A DNA stretch of 64,000 nt from Manihot esculenta. Its lineage: Eukaryota; Streptophyta; Magnoliopsida; Malpighiales; Euphorbiaceae. Under the pieces are notes generated by a model. That model was not told the origin of the DNA and did no database searches. It was given only the letters and a program-made list of their open reading frames with translations. Position numbers and translations under genes: made by a program. The stretch covers positions 28,677,705 through 28,741,704 of the forward strand of contig NC_035175.2 of NCBI RefSeq assembly GCF_001659605.2. The letters are read 5' to 3'. Of the stretch, positions 10,161-21,119 are shown in pieces; position 1 is the stretch's first letter; each line of letters starts with the position of its first letter.

Positions 10161-11763
10161 CCCTATCAACAATAACGTGAGTGATGTGTTGAGTTGCTTT
10201 GAAAATGAAAAGGATATGAGATTTGATTTCTTGAATTGGAAGACTTCCAATTTTCAAGAGAATCAAATATAATATGAAGTTCTAAAAAAGAAGCTGATGT
10301 TATTTTTACCTAAATTTCAAGTTAATTAATTATTCAAGTATCAAAAAAATTATTAAAAAAATTTGATTCCTTGTATTTATAAAAAGAAGGGATTCCATTC
10401 CAAAACACTGAATAAATTCCATGAGATGCTTTTTTCAATATATCCAATCTAATATTTAAAAGATGACAGAATGTAACTACAAACTTAGCATTCTTTCCAA
10501 AGCAAGCCAACAGTTAGGTTTTAATATATAGTTGTTGTGATTCTGAAAATTGATTAAAAATGTTGAATAAATTCCTTCTTTCTCTCGCCCACGGTTTTCT
10601 TTTTCTCGGTTATATTTGAATATTTTCACTCTGTCACGACAAGATTTTTAGAAAATTATTATCACATTATTTGATTTTAAAAAATTCATTATGTCATTTC
10701 TATTTTAATATCATTCAATTAAAATATCTCTATATTTTATAAAATTAAATTATTATTTAATTTTTCTATCAAGAAAACTATTAATTAACTTATTTTAAAT
10801 TTAATAAAAAATACTAAACAAAATAAATATTTAAAAATTATAAGGATTAAAAAATATATGTAATTGACACTGCAGAGAGTAAACAATATAAATATTTAAG
10901 GAAGTTAATATTTCTTTTAGCTTATTGTTGTAATTAAAAAATAGAGTCTGTGTGGTGATTGGCTAGACTTGCAAAGAAGGGAGCATTAGATGATGAGTGT
11001 CATAACAGTCACTCCAATAATAGAAAATATGATAAACGTAGAATTTGGTATCAGTTGTATAAGAGAATTGCATATTTTCACTTTTATGATAATTTTTCTT
11101 GTATGCTATAGGAGAATGAAGATAAATATAATATTTTTTAATGATCCGTCAATGATATGGCCGATAGTTTGATATGGGATCCTGCCGGGTTAACTGGTCA
11201 TGGATTTCGTGATTATAAACATAACAGAAACCCGTTGAATTGTGTATGCTAACGATAACTTTAGATTAAGACTCAACATATCCAAAGGGAACGAGTTTTA
11301 ATGATAAATCGGGTATTAAAATATTCAGATTATTTTTTTCCTGAGTAGGACCGCGTTACCTATTTATCAGATTCTTAGCATGTTACTCATATTTTGTAGT
11401 AACAGCTTATAATTTATTTTTAGTAATTATTATGTAACATCATTTAAAATTTAAAGGATTAGATTTTAAAAAATAAAGGTACATTTTAACTGCATAATTT
11501 TAAAATATAAATGAATTAATAAATTTTTTAAAAATTTAAGAATTTATAGTAATTTATATATTTTTTATTTTTTTTATACAGTTGGTACTTGATTAATTTA
11601 TGTATTTTTTATTTTTTTTATACAGTTGAGCCCAATAAATAAAAACCTCAAGAAAATAAGTTTTGGTACTTTATTTAAAAGGTTCATTAATTTGAAATTT
11701 TAATTAAAAAACGAAATAAAAGAAAGGAATAATAATAATATATAGTTTTTTGGTTCCTTTCAA

Positions 11764-11848
11764 GGAATAGTCCGTATTTGAAATAAAAGAGATTTTAATA
11801 TATAGTCTTAAACGAAAGAAAAAAAAGTCTCTCCATACGGACTATTCC
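11764..11848. repeat. Hairpin-forming inverted repeat
   Basis: GGAATAGTCCGTAT at 11764-11777 is perfectly complementary to ATACGGACTATTCC at 11835-11848. The 57-bp loop also has weakly complementary flanks (AAAGAGA/TCTCT). It could be a small MITE, a degenerate foldback or a small-RNA hairpin. Nothing else in the sequence decides between these. Confidence 0.5.
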
Positions 11849-12000
11849 TGTATATAATTTTGGAGAATAATTTTCTTCAATTTCTATATTCAAATTTAAT
11901 GAGAAAGCACAATATTTCAAATAACTCTTAAACCATAAAATTATATGTACGATTTATTTAATTACGTAATTAAATTTGAATTACGTGATATCAAATGACT

Positions 12001-12120
12001 TTAATGGGTGTGGGCCTAGGCATGCAAGCCCAGTCGGCAAGCTAGGCACCTAGGCAGTCCAAGCGCACGTAGACTGCTCGCGAGCCCAACCCTCGCAATT
12101 GTGCTGGGTAGCTCAAGCCT
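12001..12120. other. GC-rich island in AT-rich DNA
   Basis: About 120 bp of sharply higher GC content (ggcctaggcatgcaagccc, aagcgcacgtagactgctcg) between AT-rich flanks, followed by an AT microsatellite. It has several short aagccca/ggctaggcacc-like repeats. No gene or known element is recognised. It may be a transposon remnant. Confidence 0.35.
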
Positions 12121-12155
12121 TATTTTTTTTAAAATTTAATTAAAAATAAAGTATG

Positions 12156-12158
<3 letters not shown>

Positions 12159-12186
<28 letters not shown>

Positions 12187-12187
12187 T
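12159..12187. repeat. (AT)n microsatellite
   Basis: An uninterrupted AT dinucleotide run of about 29 bp. Confidence 0.9.
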
Positions 12188-13390
12188 GAAAATTCCTTAG
12201 TCCAAAAATTAATAGAATATATATAGTTGAGTGACATAATTTTTTATAAAAAATAGGACATTTTTTTAATTATATAATATTTTTATTATTAAATAATTTT
12301 ACAATTATTTTTTAAAAAAATGTCCAATATTTTTTTTCATAGTCACCATCATTTATTGCTCTCTTTATTTTATTTTATTTTTAGAGCCTTATTGTTTTTG
12401 TGTATAAAAAAAATTATGATACTATTTCCCAGTAGGGTGCAAGTCATTTGTGTTTCCCATATAATTATTTTTATCGAGCAAGAAACTGAGATAGACGAAA
12501 TAGTTAGATATCTAATCATTTCTAAGATAGATCCTACAGACACTTTAAATGAAATAGACAGTCTAATACATTTTATTATGTATGTGAATGTCATAATACA
12601 ACTAAATATTTAGAAATGTGATATTTTGCAAAACGGAAAAAAATACATGATTTTAAGAACTGTGTTATATAATATCAATTTAAAGAAAATTTTAGATTCC
12701 ATCTGGAAGAATACAAATAAATCCAACAGGTACCTAATTATTAAATTCATTAGTGAATATTTCAAATGGATTGTAAATATAACGATATGTTTTTTTTATA
12801 AGAATATCAAGACTTAATAGTAGGTCTATGGTTAAGCTAAAATTTCCTAGAGTTAGACAGTAATTTGGATCGCCCAGAAGAGAGTCTGTACCAATTTCTT
12901 AGAGTATCTATTCCGGTGATTTAGATCTATGTTAGATGTTGATAATTTTTTCTTTTAGAATTTTTGTTATCTTATAGTATTTTTTTTTATGTTTATGTGA
13001 ATAATTTTATGAATAATGCATTGATTAATTGTTTCATAAATTTAAATATTACGTTATTTTATTTCATGTACTATAATTATTTATTATTTATTTTTAATAT
13101 CATATGTTGATATTATGTATATGAATTAATGATATTGAATATTAATCATAAAATATTTAGCCTCTTAAATTGATGCGTAATTTAAAAGTTGAACCTTAAC
13201 ATAATTAATTGTGATTAATTTTTACAATACTTTAGGATTATAGATGATTGGGAATATAATCAACTTTCGACTCTAAACTTAATATAAAATAATTATTGAC
13301 ATAATTAATTATTATTAAGATTAGTATATCTACGAACTAAGACATTAAGTTTAGTATATAATAAATTTTTCTCTACCTGGGAACACTATA

Positions 13391-14236
13391 ATATTATGGT
13401 TCTTTCATGGATATTACACTCGCTTTTCTCTAACATCACTCAAAATGTGTTATGGATTGATACGGCTTCAGATGTGTAGAAAGATCTGAAGAAAATGTTT
13501 TCTCTATATTTTAAGGATTATAGACCTTCAAGAGGAAATTTATGCTTTGAAACAAGGGGAAAGGACGGTAAATGACTATTTCACTGAATTGAAGATACTT
13601 TGGGATGACTCACTCAACCTTTGGCCATTACTTTCCTATTCTTGCATAGTAAATTATTCCTGCAATGCCTTGAGCAAGATGAAAGATTATGTTAATTATG
13701 ATTATGTAATACATTTTTTAAGAGGTTTGAATGATCAATTCTCAGCTGTCAAAATACAAGTTTTGATGATGGATTCTTTTCCTACCATTAAAAAAGCTTT
13801 TTCTCTGGTAATTCATCAAGAAATATAGATCTAGTCCTCTATTGTGCTCCTTGATGGTTCTATGGCTCTTCTTAATATAACTGTGAGATCAAATGCACCA
13901 GAACACAATTATGACACTAGAGATCCGATTAATCAGTATATAAGGCATTCTTCTGGTCCAAAACCTTCTGGTTCCTTTGGCAACAATAAATATTGCACCT
14001 ATTGTGGTAAATATAGACACTCAGTGGAGACTTGTTATAAAAAACATGGTTACCCTCCTAGCGATAAATCCAGACCATATAGTATAGCTAATAGCATTAT
14101 CACTTATTCTCATCAATCATTTACTGATATTCAAGTGCAAGAAATGGATAGTCAATTGAACAAGCTATCCTTGACTCAAGATCAATACAACAATCTCATG
14201 ACAATACTCAGCAACACTCAAATTGATCCTAAATAG
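13391..14236 (+). pseudogene. Copia gag with CCHC zinc knuckle
   Basis: The capsid part reads VLSWILHSL, WKDLKK-like and then ERTVNDYFTELKILWDDS and VIHFLRGLNDQFSAVKIQVL, typical of the plant copia gag family. The knuckle CTYCGKYRHSVETCYKKHGYP has the C-X2-C-X4-H-X4-C spacing of a nucleocapsid RNA-binding motif. Stops occur at 13826 and again at 14234-14236. The two main open pieces are in the same frame, so much of the damage is nonsense mutation. Confidence 0.8.
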
Positions 14237-14650
14237 CCACAATCTTCTATCTCAGCTCCTGCACTAGGTATTAACACTTCTGCTGCCGTAACTAATTTTG
14301 TCTCCACTTTTGAATCTCAACCAGATACTCATTGTGCTCTCTTTTCCATATGTACTTTTGCAGAATGGATCATTGACACAGGTGCAACAAACAACATTGC
14401 ACATTCTCTTCATTTTTTCACTCATTACATATTAATTTTACCTTTATCTTTCACTTTTCCTAACAGTTCCAAGGTTATTGCTAAAGTAGCTGGCACTATA
14501 CAATTATCAGAAGATCTTATACTTACTGATGTTCTTTATCTTCCATAGTTTGCCTTTAATCTACTCTCTATCACTAAGCTCACTGCTAAAGCTACTTATT
14601 GCCTAGTGTTTCAACAACATTCTTGTTCCATACTTACTGATGTTCTGATT
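14237..14650 (+). pseudogene. Copia protease fragment
   Basis: Reads AEWIIDTGATNNIAHS, the aspartic-protease active site of copia elements (D-T-G-A), then LTDVLYLP and FNLLSITKL, which normally lead into the GAG-pre-integrase region. The integrase that should follow is missing. The sequence jumps to RT at about 14650 beside a repeated tacttactgatgttct word (at about 14518 and 14633). Confidence 0.72.
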
Positions 14651-15397
14651 ATTCTTTGTTTGTTAAGCATCATAGAGATCACACTACTGTCTTGCTAGTG
14701 TACATTGATGATTTGACTATTGCTGGCACAAGCGTGACTAAAATCAAATTTGTAAAAGTCTTCCTTAATGAATAGATTTGCATAAAAGACCACGGAGATT
14801 TAAAGTTTTTCTTAGATCTTGAGGTTGCTCCTAATAAAACGGGCATCTCTTTTAGCTAAAGAAAATATGCTCTTGACATCCTTGCAGATATTGGCTTCCT
14901 AAATTCAAAACCAGCTTCTACTCCAATGGATTGTAAATTAAAACTCAGTAAAGAGTCTAGCACTCCTTTGGAAACCTCCCTTCAGTACAGACAGTTAATA
15001 GGAAGACTGTTGTATTTGACCTCTTCTGGACTTAACGTTTCCTTCGCTGTTCAACAATTGAGTCAATTTCTAGATTGTCCAACTACTGCTCACTTACAAG
15101 CACCTCATAGAATTTTATACTACATTAGAGGCCCTCCTAGGACTAGTTTATTTTTTTTTCGGCTAGTTCCAAACTCATTATTTTTTTTCGGCTAGTTCCA
15201 AACTCAATTTGCAAGCCTTTAGTGACTCCGATTGGGTAGGATGTGTTGACACCTACAAATCCATCACTGGTATGTGCATTTTCCTTGATTCTTCCTTGAT
15301 TTCTTGGAAAGCTAAAAGGTAACCCACTGTCTCAAGATCTTTTTCTAAAGCTGAATCACCACTACATGTGAACTTCAATGGTTATATGAATTCTCAA
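14651..15397 (+). pseudogene. Copia RT C-terminus and RNase H fragment
   Basis: Reads DYSLFVKH, LLVYIDDLTIAG (the catalytic Y-x-D-D region), DLKFFLDLEVA, KYALDILADIGF, STPMDCKLKLS, YRQLIGRLLYLT and then the RNase H start SDSDWVGCVDTYKSITGMCIFL and TTCELQWLYE. Several stops interrupt it. A 31-bp segment at about 15147-15200 (containing cggctagttccaaactca) is tandemly duplicated and shifts the frame. It has been cut off by, or is fused to, the repeat that begins near 15398. Confidence 0.8.
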
Positions 15398-16785
15398 TCC
15401 GTTAGTAATGTATTCAAAAAATTAATAATGGATTTAAAAATCTGTTATTAAATTTTATCATTAAATTAATAAAAAAATATTGAATTTACTCACGGTTCGT
15501 TAGTAAATTCATTTGTAAATTTAAAATAACATCCACGTAAAATTTTTACATTCTTTTTTAAAAATTCACATTTTTCAATTACCAACAAATTTACTAATGA
15601 TTTTTTTTTAAAAAAACTCACATTTTTCGATGACCAACAATGTACTAACGGATTTCAAATCTGTTAATAATTCTTGGAGGAAAAAAAAATCCACTTTTTT
15701 TTCAAAATTTAGTAATGGATTGCAAATCCGTTAATAATCGGGGTTTATAAATATAATACCATCTCTTCTCCTTTTATCATTCATTTATTTTATTATTTTT
15801 ATTTCTTCTATTTTCTTTCCCTTTATCTCATTTTCTTTCTTTTTCTATTATTTTCTTTTATTTCACTTTCTTTATCTCCTACTTTTCTCTTCTCATTTTT
15901 TTTCTTTTATTTTCCTTTCATCTCTTATCCTTTTTATTTCATTCTCTTCCCTCTTCTATTATTTTCTTTTTTTTTCCATAATTTTCCTTTCACTTTCTCC
16001 ATTTTCTTTTCCATAATTTTCTTCCCTTTCTTTTCTTATTCTTCATTTTCTCTATAATTATCATTCATCTCTCGTATTATTTTCTTCTATCTATATTTTT
16101 TCTATTATTTTCTCTTCATTTATTTTCTTCTCTAATCATTTTTTCTTTTTTTTTCTTTTTTCTAATCATCTTTTTACTCTACTCTCATTCTTCTTTCCTT
16201 TTCATAATTTTTATTTTTCTATTATTTTTTTTCTCTTTTTTCTTTCTTTTTCTTTTTATCATTTTCTCTCATTTGCTTTTCTCTTATTTACGCTTTCTAT
16301 ATGTTTCTAATAAATATTCTACATAAATTAAAAACTTAGTAACAATAATAATATAATTTTAAATTTTATTGAATTAATAAAAATAATATTAATAATAAAA
16401 TTTATTATTTAATTGAAATAATAATTATTTTAAAATTATTTAAAACTTTTTATGGATTTATTACCGAATTTCAATCCGTTGGTAATTTACCAATGAATTT
16501 CAAATCTATTAATAACTTATTTTTCTCTCAATTTACTAACGGATTTAAAATTCATTATTAATAATAATGAAAACTCCATTACTAAATCAATTGGTATAAT
16601 TAACGGTTTCAAAATCCGTTAGTATTACTAACAGTTTTAAAATTCATTTATAAAAATTTATTAACGAGCTTTTTAATAACGAATTATAATTCGTTAATAA
16701 TTTATTGATAATTCATTTGTTAATGATTTTTTACGGAATTATCAATGATAAAAATTCATTGATAATTCAAAAACTTTTTGTAGTG
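15398..16785. mobile_element. CACTA-like non-autonomous element
   Basis: The right end, read on the minus strand, is CACTACAAAAAGTTTTTG, which fits CACTA (EnSpm) terminal inverted repeats. Many subterminal repeats of the form aacggatttcaaatccgttaataa lie at both ends (15400-15740 and 16450-16740). There are no coding domains. The left terminus was not found: the only CACTACA nearby (15359) is explained by the copia RNase H reading frame, so the left tip is probably lost. Confidence 0.5.
15770..16300. repeat. Polypyrimidine tract of about 530 bp
   Basis: The plus strand is almost purely T and C with occasional A, in words such as ttttctttctttttctatt and cctttcatctcttatcc. G is nearly absent for half a kilobase. 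It sits inside the CACTA-like element between its subterminal repeats. Such strand asymmetry could arise by slippage. No gene is present. Confidence 0.8.
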
Positions 16786-16789
16786 AATT

Positions 16790-17290
16790 ATAACATGTTT
16801 AAGGATTCTTTTAATATATAACTATAATTATTCATCATTAATAAACTTTTATAGTAAAATTTTAAAATTTAAAATATTAAAATGTACTGTTAAAATAAAC
16901 AATAAGTAAACGGTGAATTATACAAACAATATAACTAGTTAATTTCAATTAATGAAATATTTTGTTTTAAAAAATTCTATAAAAAATAAAATTAAGATAA
17001 TCCATATTCCAAAATAATGAAAATTTAAATTCAGCTATGACGCCCATTTGTTAACTGATTAGACAGAGACCTGTTGAATGGGTTAAACTATTTTTTTAAA
17101 AAATAAAAAATAAAAATAAAAACTAGTTGTTTTTGCAGCTTTGTGATGAGAATGGGGTCATTGTCAAATGTGATTATTTATGGAAAGGTCGTTATTGAAA
17201 TGGTTGGAAGTGAAAGTTAAAGAATTAAATCGCATTTTAGTATTTATATACTGATAATCTAATATACAGAAAAATAGAGTTTTACAATGG
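16790..17290. other. AT-rich DNA, nothing recognised
   Basis: No gene, RNA or repeat could be identified. Confidence 0.4.
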
Positions 17291-17700
17291 TTCAGTGAGC
17301 TTGGTCTGCGAGGAGGAAGCCCCTCTCCTTTTATTTCTTTTTTTTTTTCTTTGTCTGCTAGTGATGTTTAACGGGTTCATCACCATTGGTCCACCTGTCT
17401 CTGTCATACGGATACGTACATATAAAAATGTTAGACCTTTATTTCATGCTAAACGGCCATTTAATTCCCACGCGTGTTGTCGGATCTGCTGGAAGGATGG
17501 GCCGGTTATCTTTTCTCCCACTAAGCCTTAGAACTGAGTGTGACTTGAGGAGGCTGAGGTCCAGGGGAGGCCCGACCCCTAGGCCGGGTAATCCAGACCC
17601 GACCTCAAGGCCGGATGACTCAGGTCGGCTCAGTGGAGGGGCCTTTTAACCTTGGGACCTGAGTTGTAGTCATGAGTCTGATCTTGCACCGAGGTGATGA
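17291..17700. other. Anomalous GC-rich patch, unidentified
   Basis: From about 17450 to 17660 the sequence becomes GC-rich and internally repetitive (aggcccgacccctaggccgg, acccgacctcaaggccgg), unlike both flanks. Two overlapping open frames (17295-17531 and 17386-17649) exist but show no domain, and one starts with a poly-Leu/Phe stretch from a T-run, so I do not accept them as genes. It looks like a fragment of an unrecognised transposon or LTR. Confidence 0.35.
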
Positions 17701-20700
17701 AACCCATCGGTCATCATATACCAACATAACATTTTAGCATTTTAGCTTAATTTTTTTGATAATTACGCCAAAATAAATCTGAAAGATTTTAGGATTTATT
17801 CTCTCGATTTATATTTTTATTTAAAAAAAAATTATAAAAAAAATTAAATTAAATATTCATTAAATATCTATAATAAATTAAATTTAGACTTGAAAACTAA
17901 TAAACCCTCTTTTAGTTTTTCATAAATAATAAAATTATTTCAAAAATATATTTTAGAGGAATAATTATCTCTCACAGCTAATTGTGTGTGAGATGAATAA
18001 GTAGCATTCAATTTTTTGATTTTTTAAGATTATCATTAAGATTTAAAAATATATATAAAAATAAATAAAAATAAAATTTAAAGGGATTTTGTGAGGGGAT
18101 AAATCACAAGTTAGCATCATCCTTTTATTACATTTATTTTTAAAATTAAATTTTAATTAGTTTTTACTTTCATTAGAATTAGTTTAGATTTATCTTTTTC
18201 CCATTAACTCTAGATTTTAAGAGGGGATTGAGAGACTGAATAAAAAATCTTAGGTTGTTTTTATTGTTTCGATAGTATGAGATCTAGTAGTTCTTTTCTT
18301 CCTTCCACATGAATTTATCAAGTTTCCTACGCATCGCTTCCTCTTCGCGTAGTTTCATTTTTATTTATCAATTTTTTTATTAAATTTTATTTTTACCATT
18401 CGATGCGTTTAAAGTATCGAGTAGATTCATCATCTTTAGAATAAAGTTTAATAAAAAAATGTCCTTTCGGCTCATTAAGTCTATTTTTTTTATTATTTTA
18501 CAAAATATATATATATATATATAAAATTTATGTGATTTTATTTATTTTTATTTTAAAATTTATAATTTAATTTATATTAAAATAATATCTATAATATTAT
18601 ATTGCTAATAATTAATAACAATTTTCTTGCGCGATTCAGAAATATTGATATATCATATAAAATATAATTATTAATTAAAAATATATAAAAAATTATTATA
18701 TTATTTCACTTACATTTATTTAAGACATGTGATTCAATTTATATTAAATTAATAATTCATAATATGAATTTTATTTTTATTTAAGATATGTGATTCAATT
18801 TATATTAAGTAATATAAATTTTCAATCACCATTATTGATAATATTTAAAAATTATTATTATTTATTAATGACGCGATATTATATATATTATTTTAATATA
18901 AATTAAATTATATTTGCAAAGTAAAAAATTAATAAAATTACGTTTTATTTTTTCCTATTTTATATGCCTAAATTATATGTAACTGTTATATTTTATAAGG
19001 TTTTGGTGGATTTATTGGGCTATTTTTTATGGAGTAGCCTTTTGAATTGCCAAAAAAATGAGTTTTCAATATTTTTTTAATGAATTTTCAAAGTTTCTTT
19101 TCATACCTTACTAGATATATCTATCTTTAGTTGTTATTTGTTTGGAAATACTTTTAGATGTTATTACGTTTTAAGAAATATTTTTATTTTAGTTAGATTT
19201 AAAGCTTGTTGGACAAAGAATGTGTTAAATTATTATTATTATTATTATTATTTATAGAAAATATATTTATTTTTTTATAATACTTCCATCTTAATTTTTA
19301 TATTAATTTAAAATGAAAAAATTAATATATTTTATATTAATTTAAAATTAAAAGAAAAATTTATATATGTTAAATATATAAGCATTATTATTAAAAATCG
19401 TGTTTTGATTGTGAAAAATCTATATATATATATACACGGAATTTTGTATTTTTTATTTTGAAAAATCATATTTTTTAATAAAATAAAAAATATGAAAAAT
19501 AAAACAGAAAATTTGTTTTCTGTTTTTCAATTGGAGTAAAAAATTAAAATTAACACATTTTTTCATTTATTTTTTTAAAAAAAAAATAAACATTTTTCTG
19601 TAATTAAACATACCCTAAAAGTTTATAAATTTTCATATTTATATTTTAAGCTTAAATTTTTATATAATAAAATTATTTTTTTAATATTTATCTCAATTTT
19701 AATTATCATTCTCAATTAATTTTAATAAAAATTAATTAAGAAATTTATCCAATAAAAAATTCAAATATTTATTTTAATTTCTTATTTATATCCAAAATTT
19801 TAAATTTTAGATGATAAAATCAATTAATTTATCACAATTATAACCCATAAAATTACATTAAATTTAAATAAATTAACAAATTACAATATAATCCATAAAA
19901 TTTTATATTAATAAAACATAAATTTTTTAATTTAATTTTTATATATATTAAAAATAAATTTATTTTATATTATCATATGTAATATTGAATATATTATTAA
20001 ATAAATATTTGTTATAAATAAATATCTATTATATAAAATATCATATATAAATATTATATATTAAAATATTTCATTGAATATTTTTTTTGAAAGCAATATT
20101 TCATTGAATATTTATACTCAACAATATAAATTGCCTATATTTTTAATAGGATATAAGTCTAATTAAGTGTAATTTAAAATTTTGGCCCAATTAAATTCTT
20201 ATACTATTACTCAAAAAGTCAAATAACCTCTCAACTAATATAATAATATTTTTAATAATAAAATATTATTTTTTATAATAAAAATATTTTTTATATGATA
20301 AAACTTTATTTATAATTTTAATAATTATTTATTATATCTATATATTTTTAAAATTTTTTATGATAATTAAAATACTAAATTTTTTATTTTTTAATTATAA
20401 AAATAATATTTTATTATTAAAAAAATAATTCTATATTATATTAGGACTTATTTGACTCTTAATAAAAACATAGAGGATTAATTGATCTAAAATTTTGAAT
20501 TGAGCGTATTTGGTTCTTAATAAAAAAATATAAAGGCTTAATTAGATTTATTTTTATTTTTAATATATAAAAAATTATATTTCATATCAATAATATTAAA
20601 TAAAATAGAATATTATCTATTTATTTGGTATGAATAATTTTGTAAAAAAAAATTTAATAAATTTTTACAAAATCATACATGAACTTTTTTAATTTAAAAA

Positions 20701-21082
20701 TAATTAAATTATTTTATTTAAATAAAATAATTGAGATAATTATAATAAAAGATCAATTAAATTAAATTTTTATAAAATTTTTGATTTCAAATTGAAGCTA
20801 TATATTTTTATAGATTTTCGTACATAATATGAATTTTTTAAATTAAAAATAATTGAATTATTTTATTTAAATAAAATAATTCAAATAATTATAAGAAAAA
20901 AAATCAATTAAATTAAATTCTTTCAAAATTCTTGATTTCAAATTGAAACTATATATTTTAGTCCATAAAGTTATTCAATTGATAATCTCATAAAATCTTA
21001 TATTCTTAATCACATCTCTCATAAATTGTTGAAGCTATTTAATATATTTTTTTTATTTTACTCACTTATATAATAAGTATAT
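17701..21082. other. AT-rich gene-free region
   Basis: About 3.4 kb with very high AT content. Visible content: an (AT)n run near 18507-18524, a (TTA)n run at about 19228-19251, a short direct repeat aatatttcattgaatattt at 20065-20083 and 20095-20113, and a tandem duplication at 20674-20965. No gene is supported. Confidence 0.55.
20674..20965. repeat. Tandem duplication, about 150-bp period
   Basis: Two diverged copies, about 20674-20823 and 20824-20965. They share attattttatttaaataaa, aatcaattaaattaaat and tgatttcaaattgaa in the same order and spacing. It lies just left of the Athila-like insertion. Confidence 0.65.
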
Positions 21083-21119
21083 TGATAGAGCATAATTTAG
21101 ACCATTTTATCATGATAAT
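21083..21119 (+). repeat. 5' LTR of Athila-like element, left stub
   Basis: The first 37 bp, TGATAGAGCATAATTTAGAC…, match the start of the intact 3' LTR at 37766. The last five bases, ATAAT, are the left target-site copy of the inserted Tekay-like element. The right copy at 31050-31054 is ATGAT, and the undisturbed 3' LTR also reads ATGAT. Confidence 0.85.

Larger units (their letters stand above)
9111..13374. other. AT-rich intergenic region with small repeats
   Basis: No gene is supported. The open frames at 10045-10266, 10990-11172, 12320-12613 and 12626-12817 are low-complexity or unrecognisable and lack any domain signal. Separate entries list the contents that can be named: a MITE-like repeat (9718-10160), a hairpin (11764-11848), a GC-rich island (12001-12120) and an AT microsatellite (12159-12187). 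Confidence 0.55.
13375..15397 (+). mobile_element. Ty1/copia element with large internal deletion
   Basis: In plus-strand order: gag (13391-13828), CCHC knuckle (about 13990-14050), protease (about 14365-14540), then directly the C-terminal third of RT (from about 14651) and part of RNase H to about 15395. Integrase and the N-terminal two thirds of RT are absent. No LTRs, PBS or PPT were found. The right end runs into a CACTA-like element. Several stops and at least one frame change make it non-functional. Confidence 0.8.

Noticed and set aside
12320..12817. Two adjacent plus-strand frames of 97 and 63 codons
   Set aside because: Ile/Phe/Lys-rich products from AT-rich DNA with no domain, promoter or homology I recognise.
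15359..15365. CACTACA as left end of the CACTA-like element
   Set aside because: The copia RNase H reading (TTCELQWLYE) continues through it, so the match is accidental.
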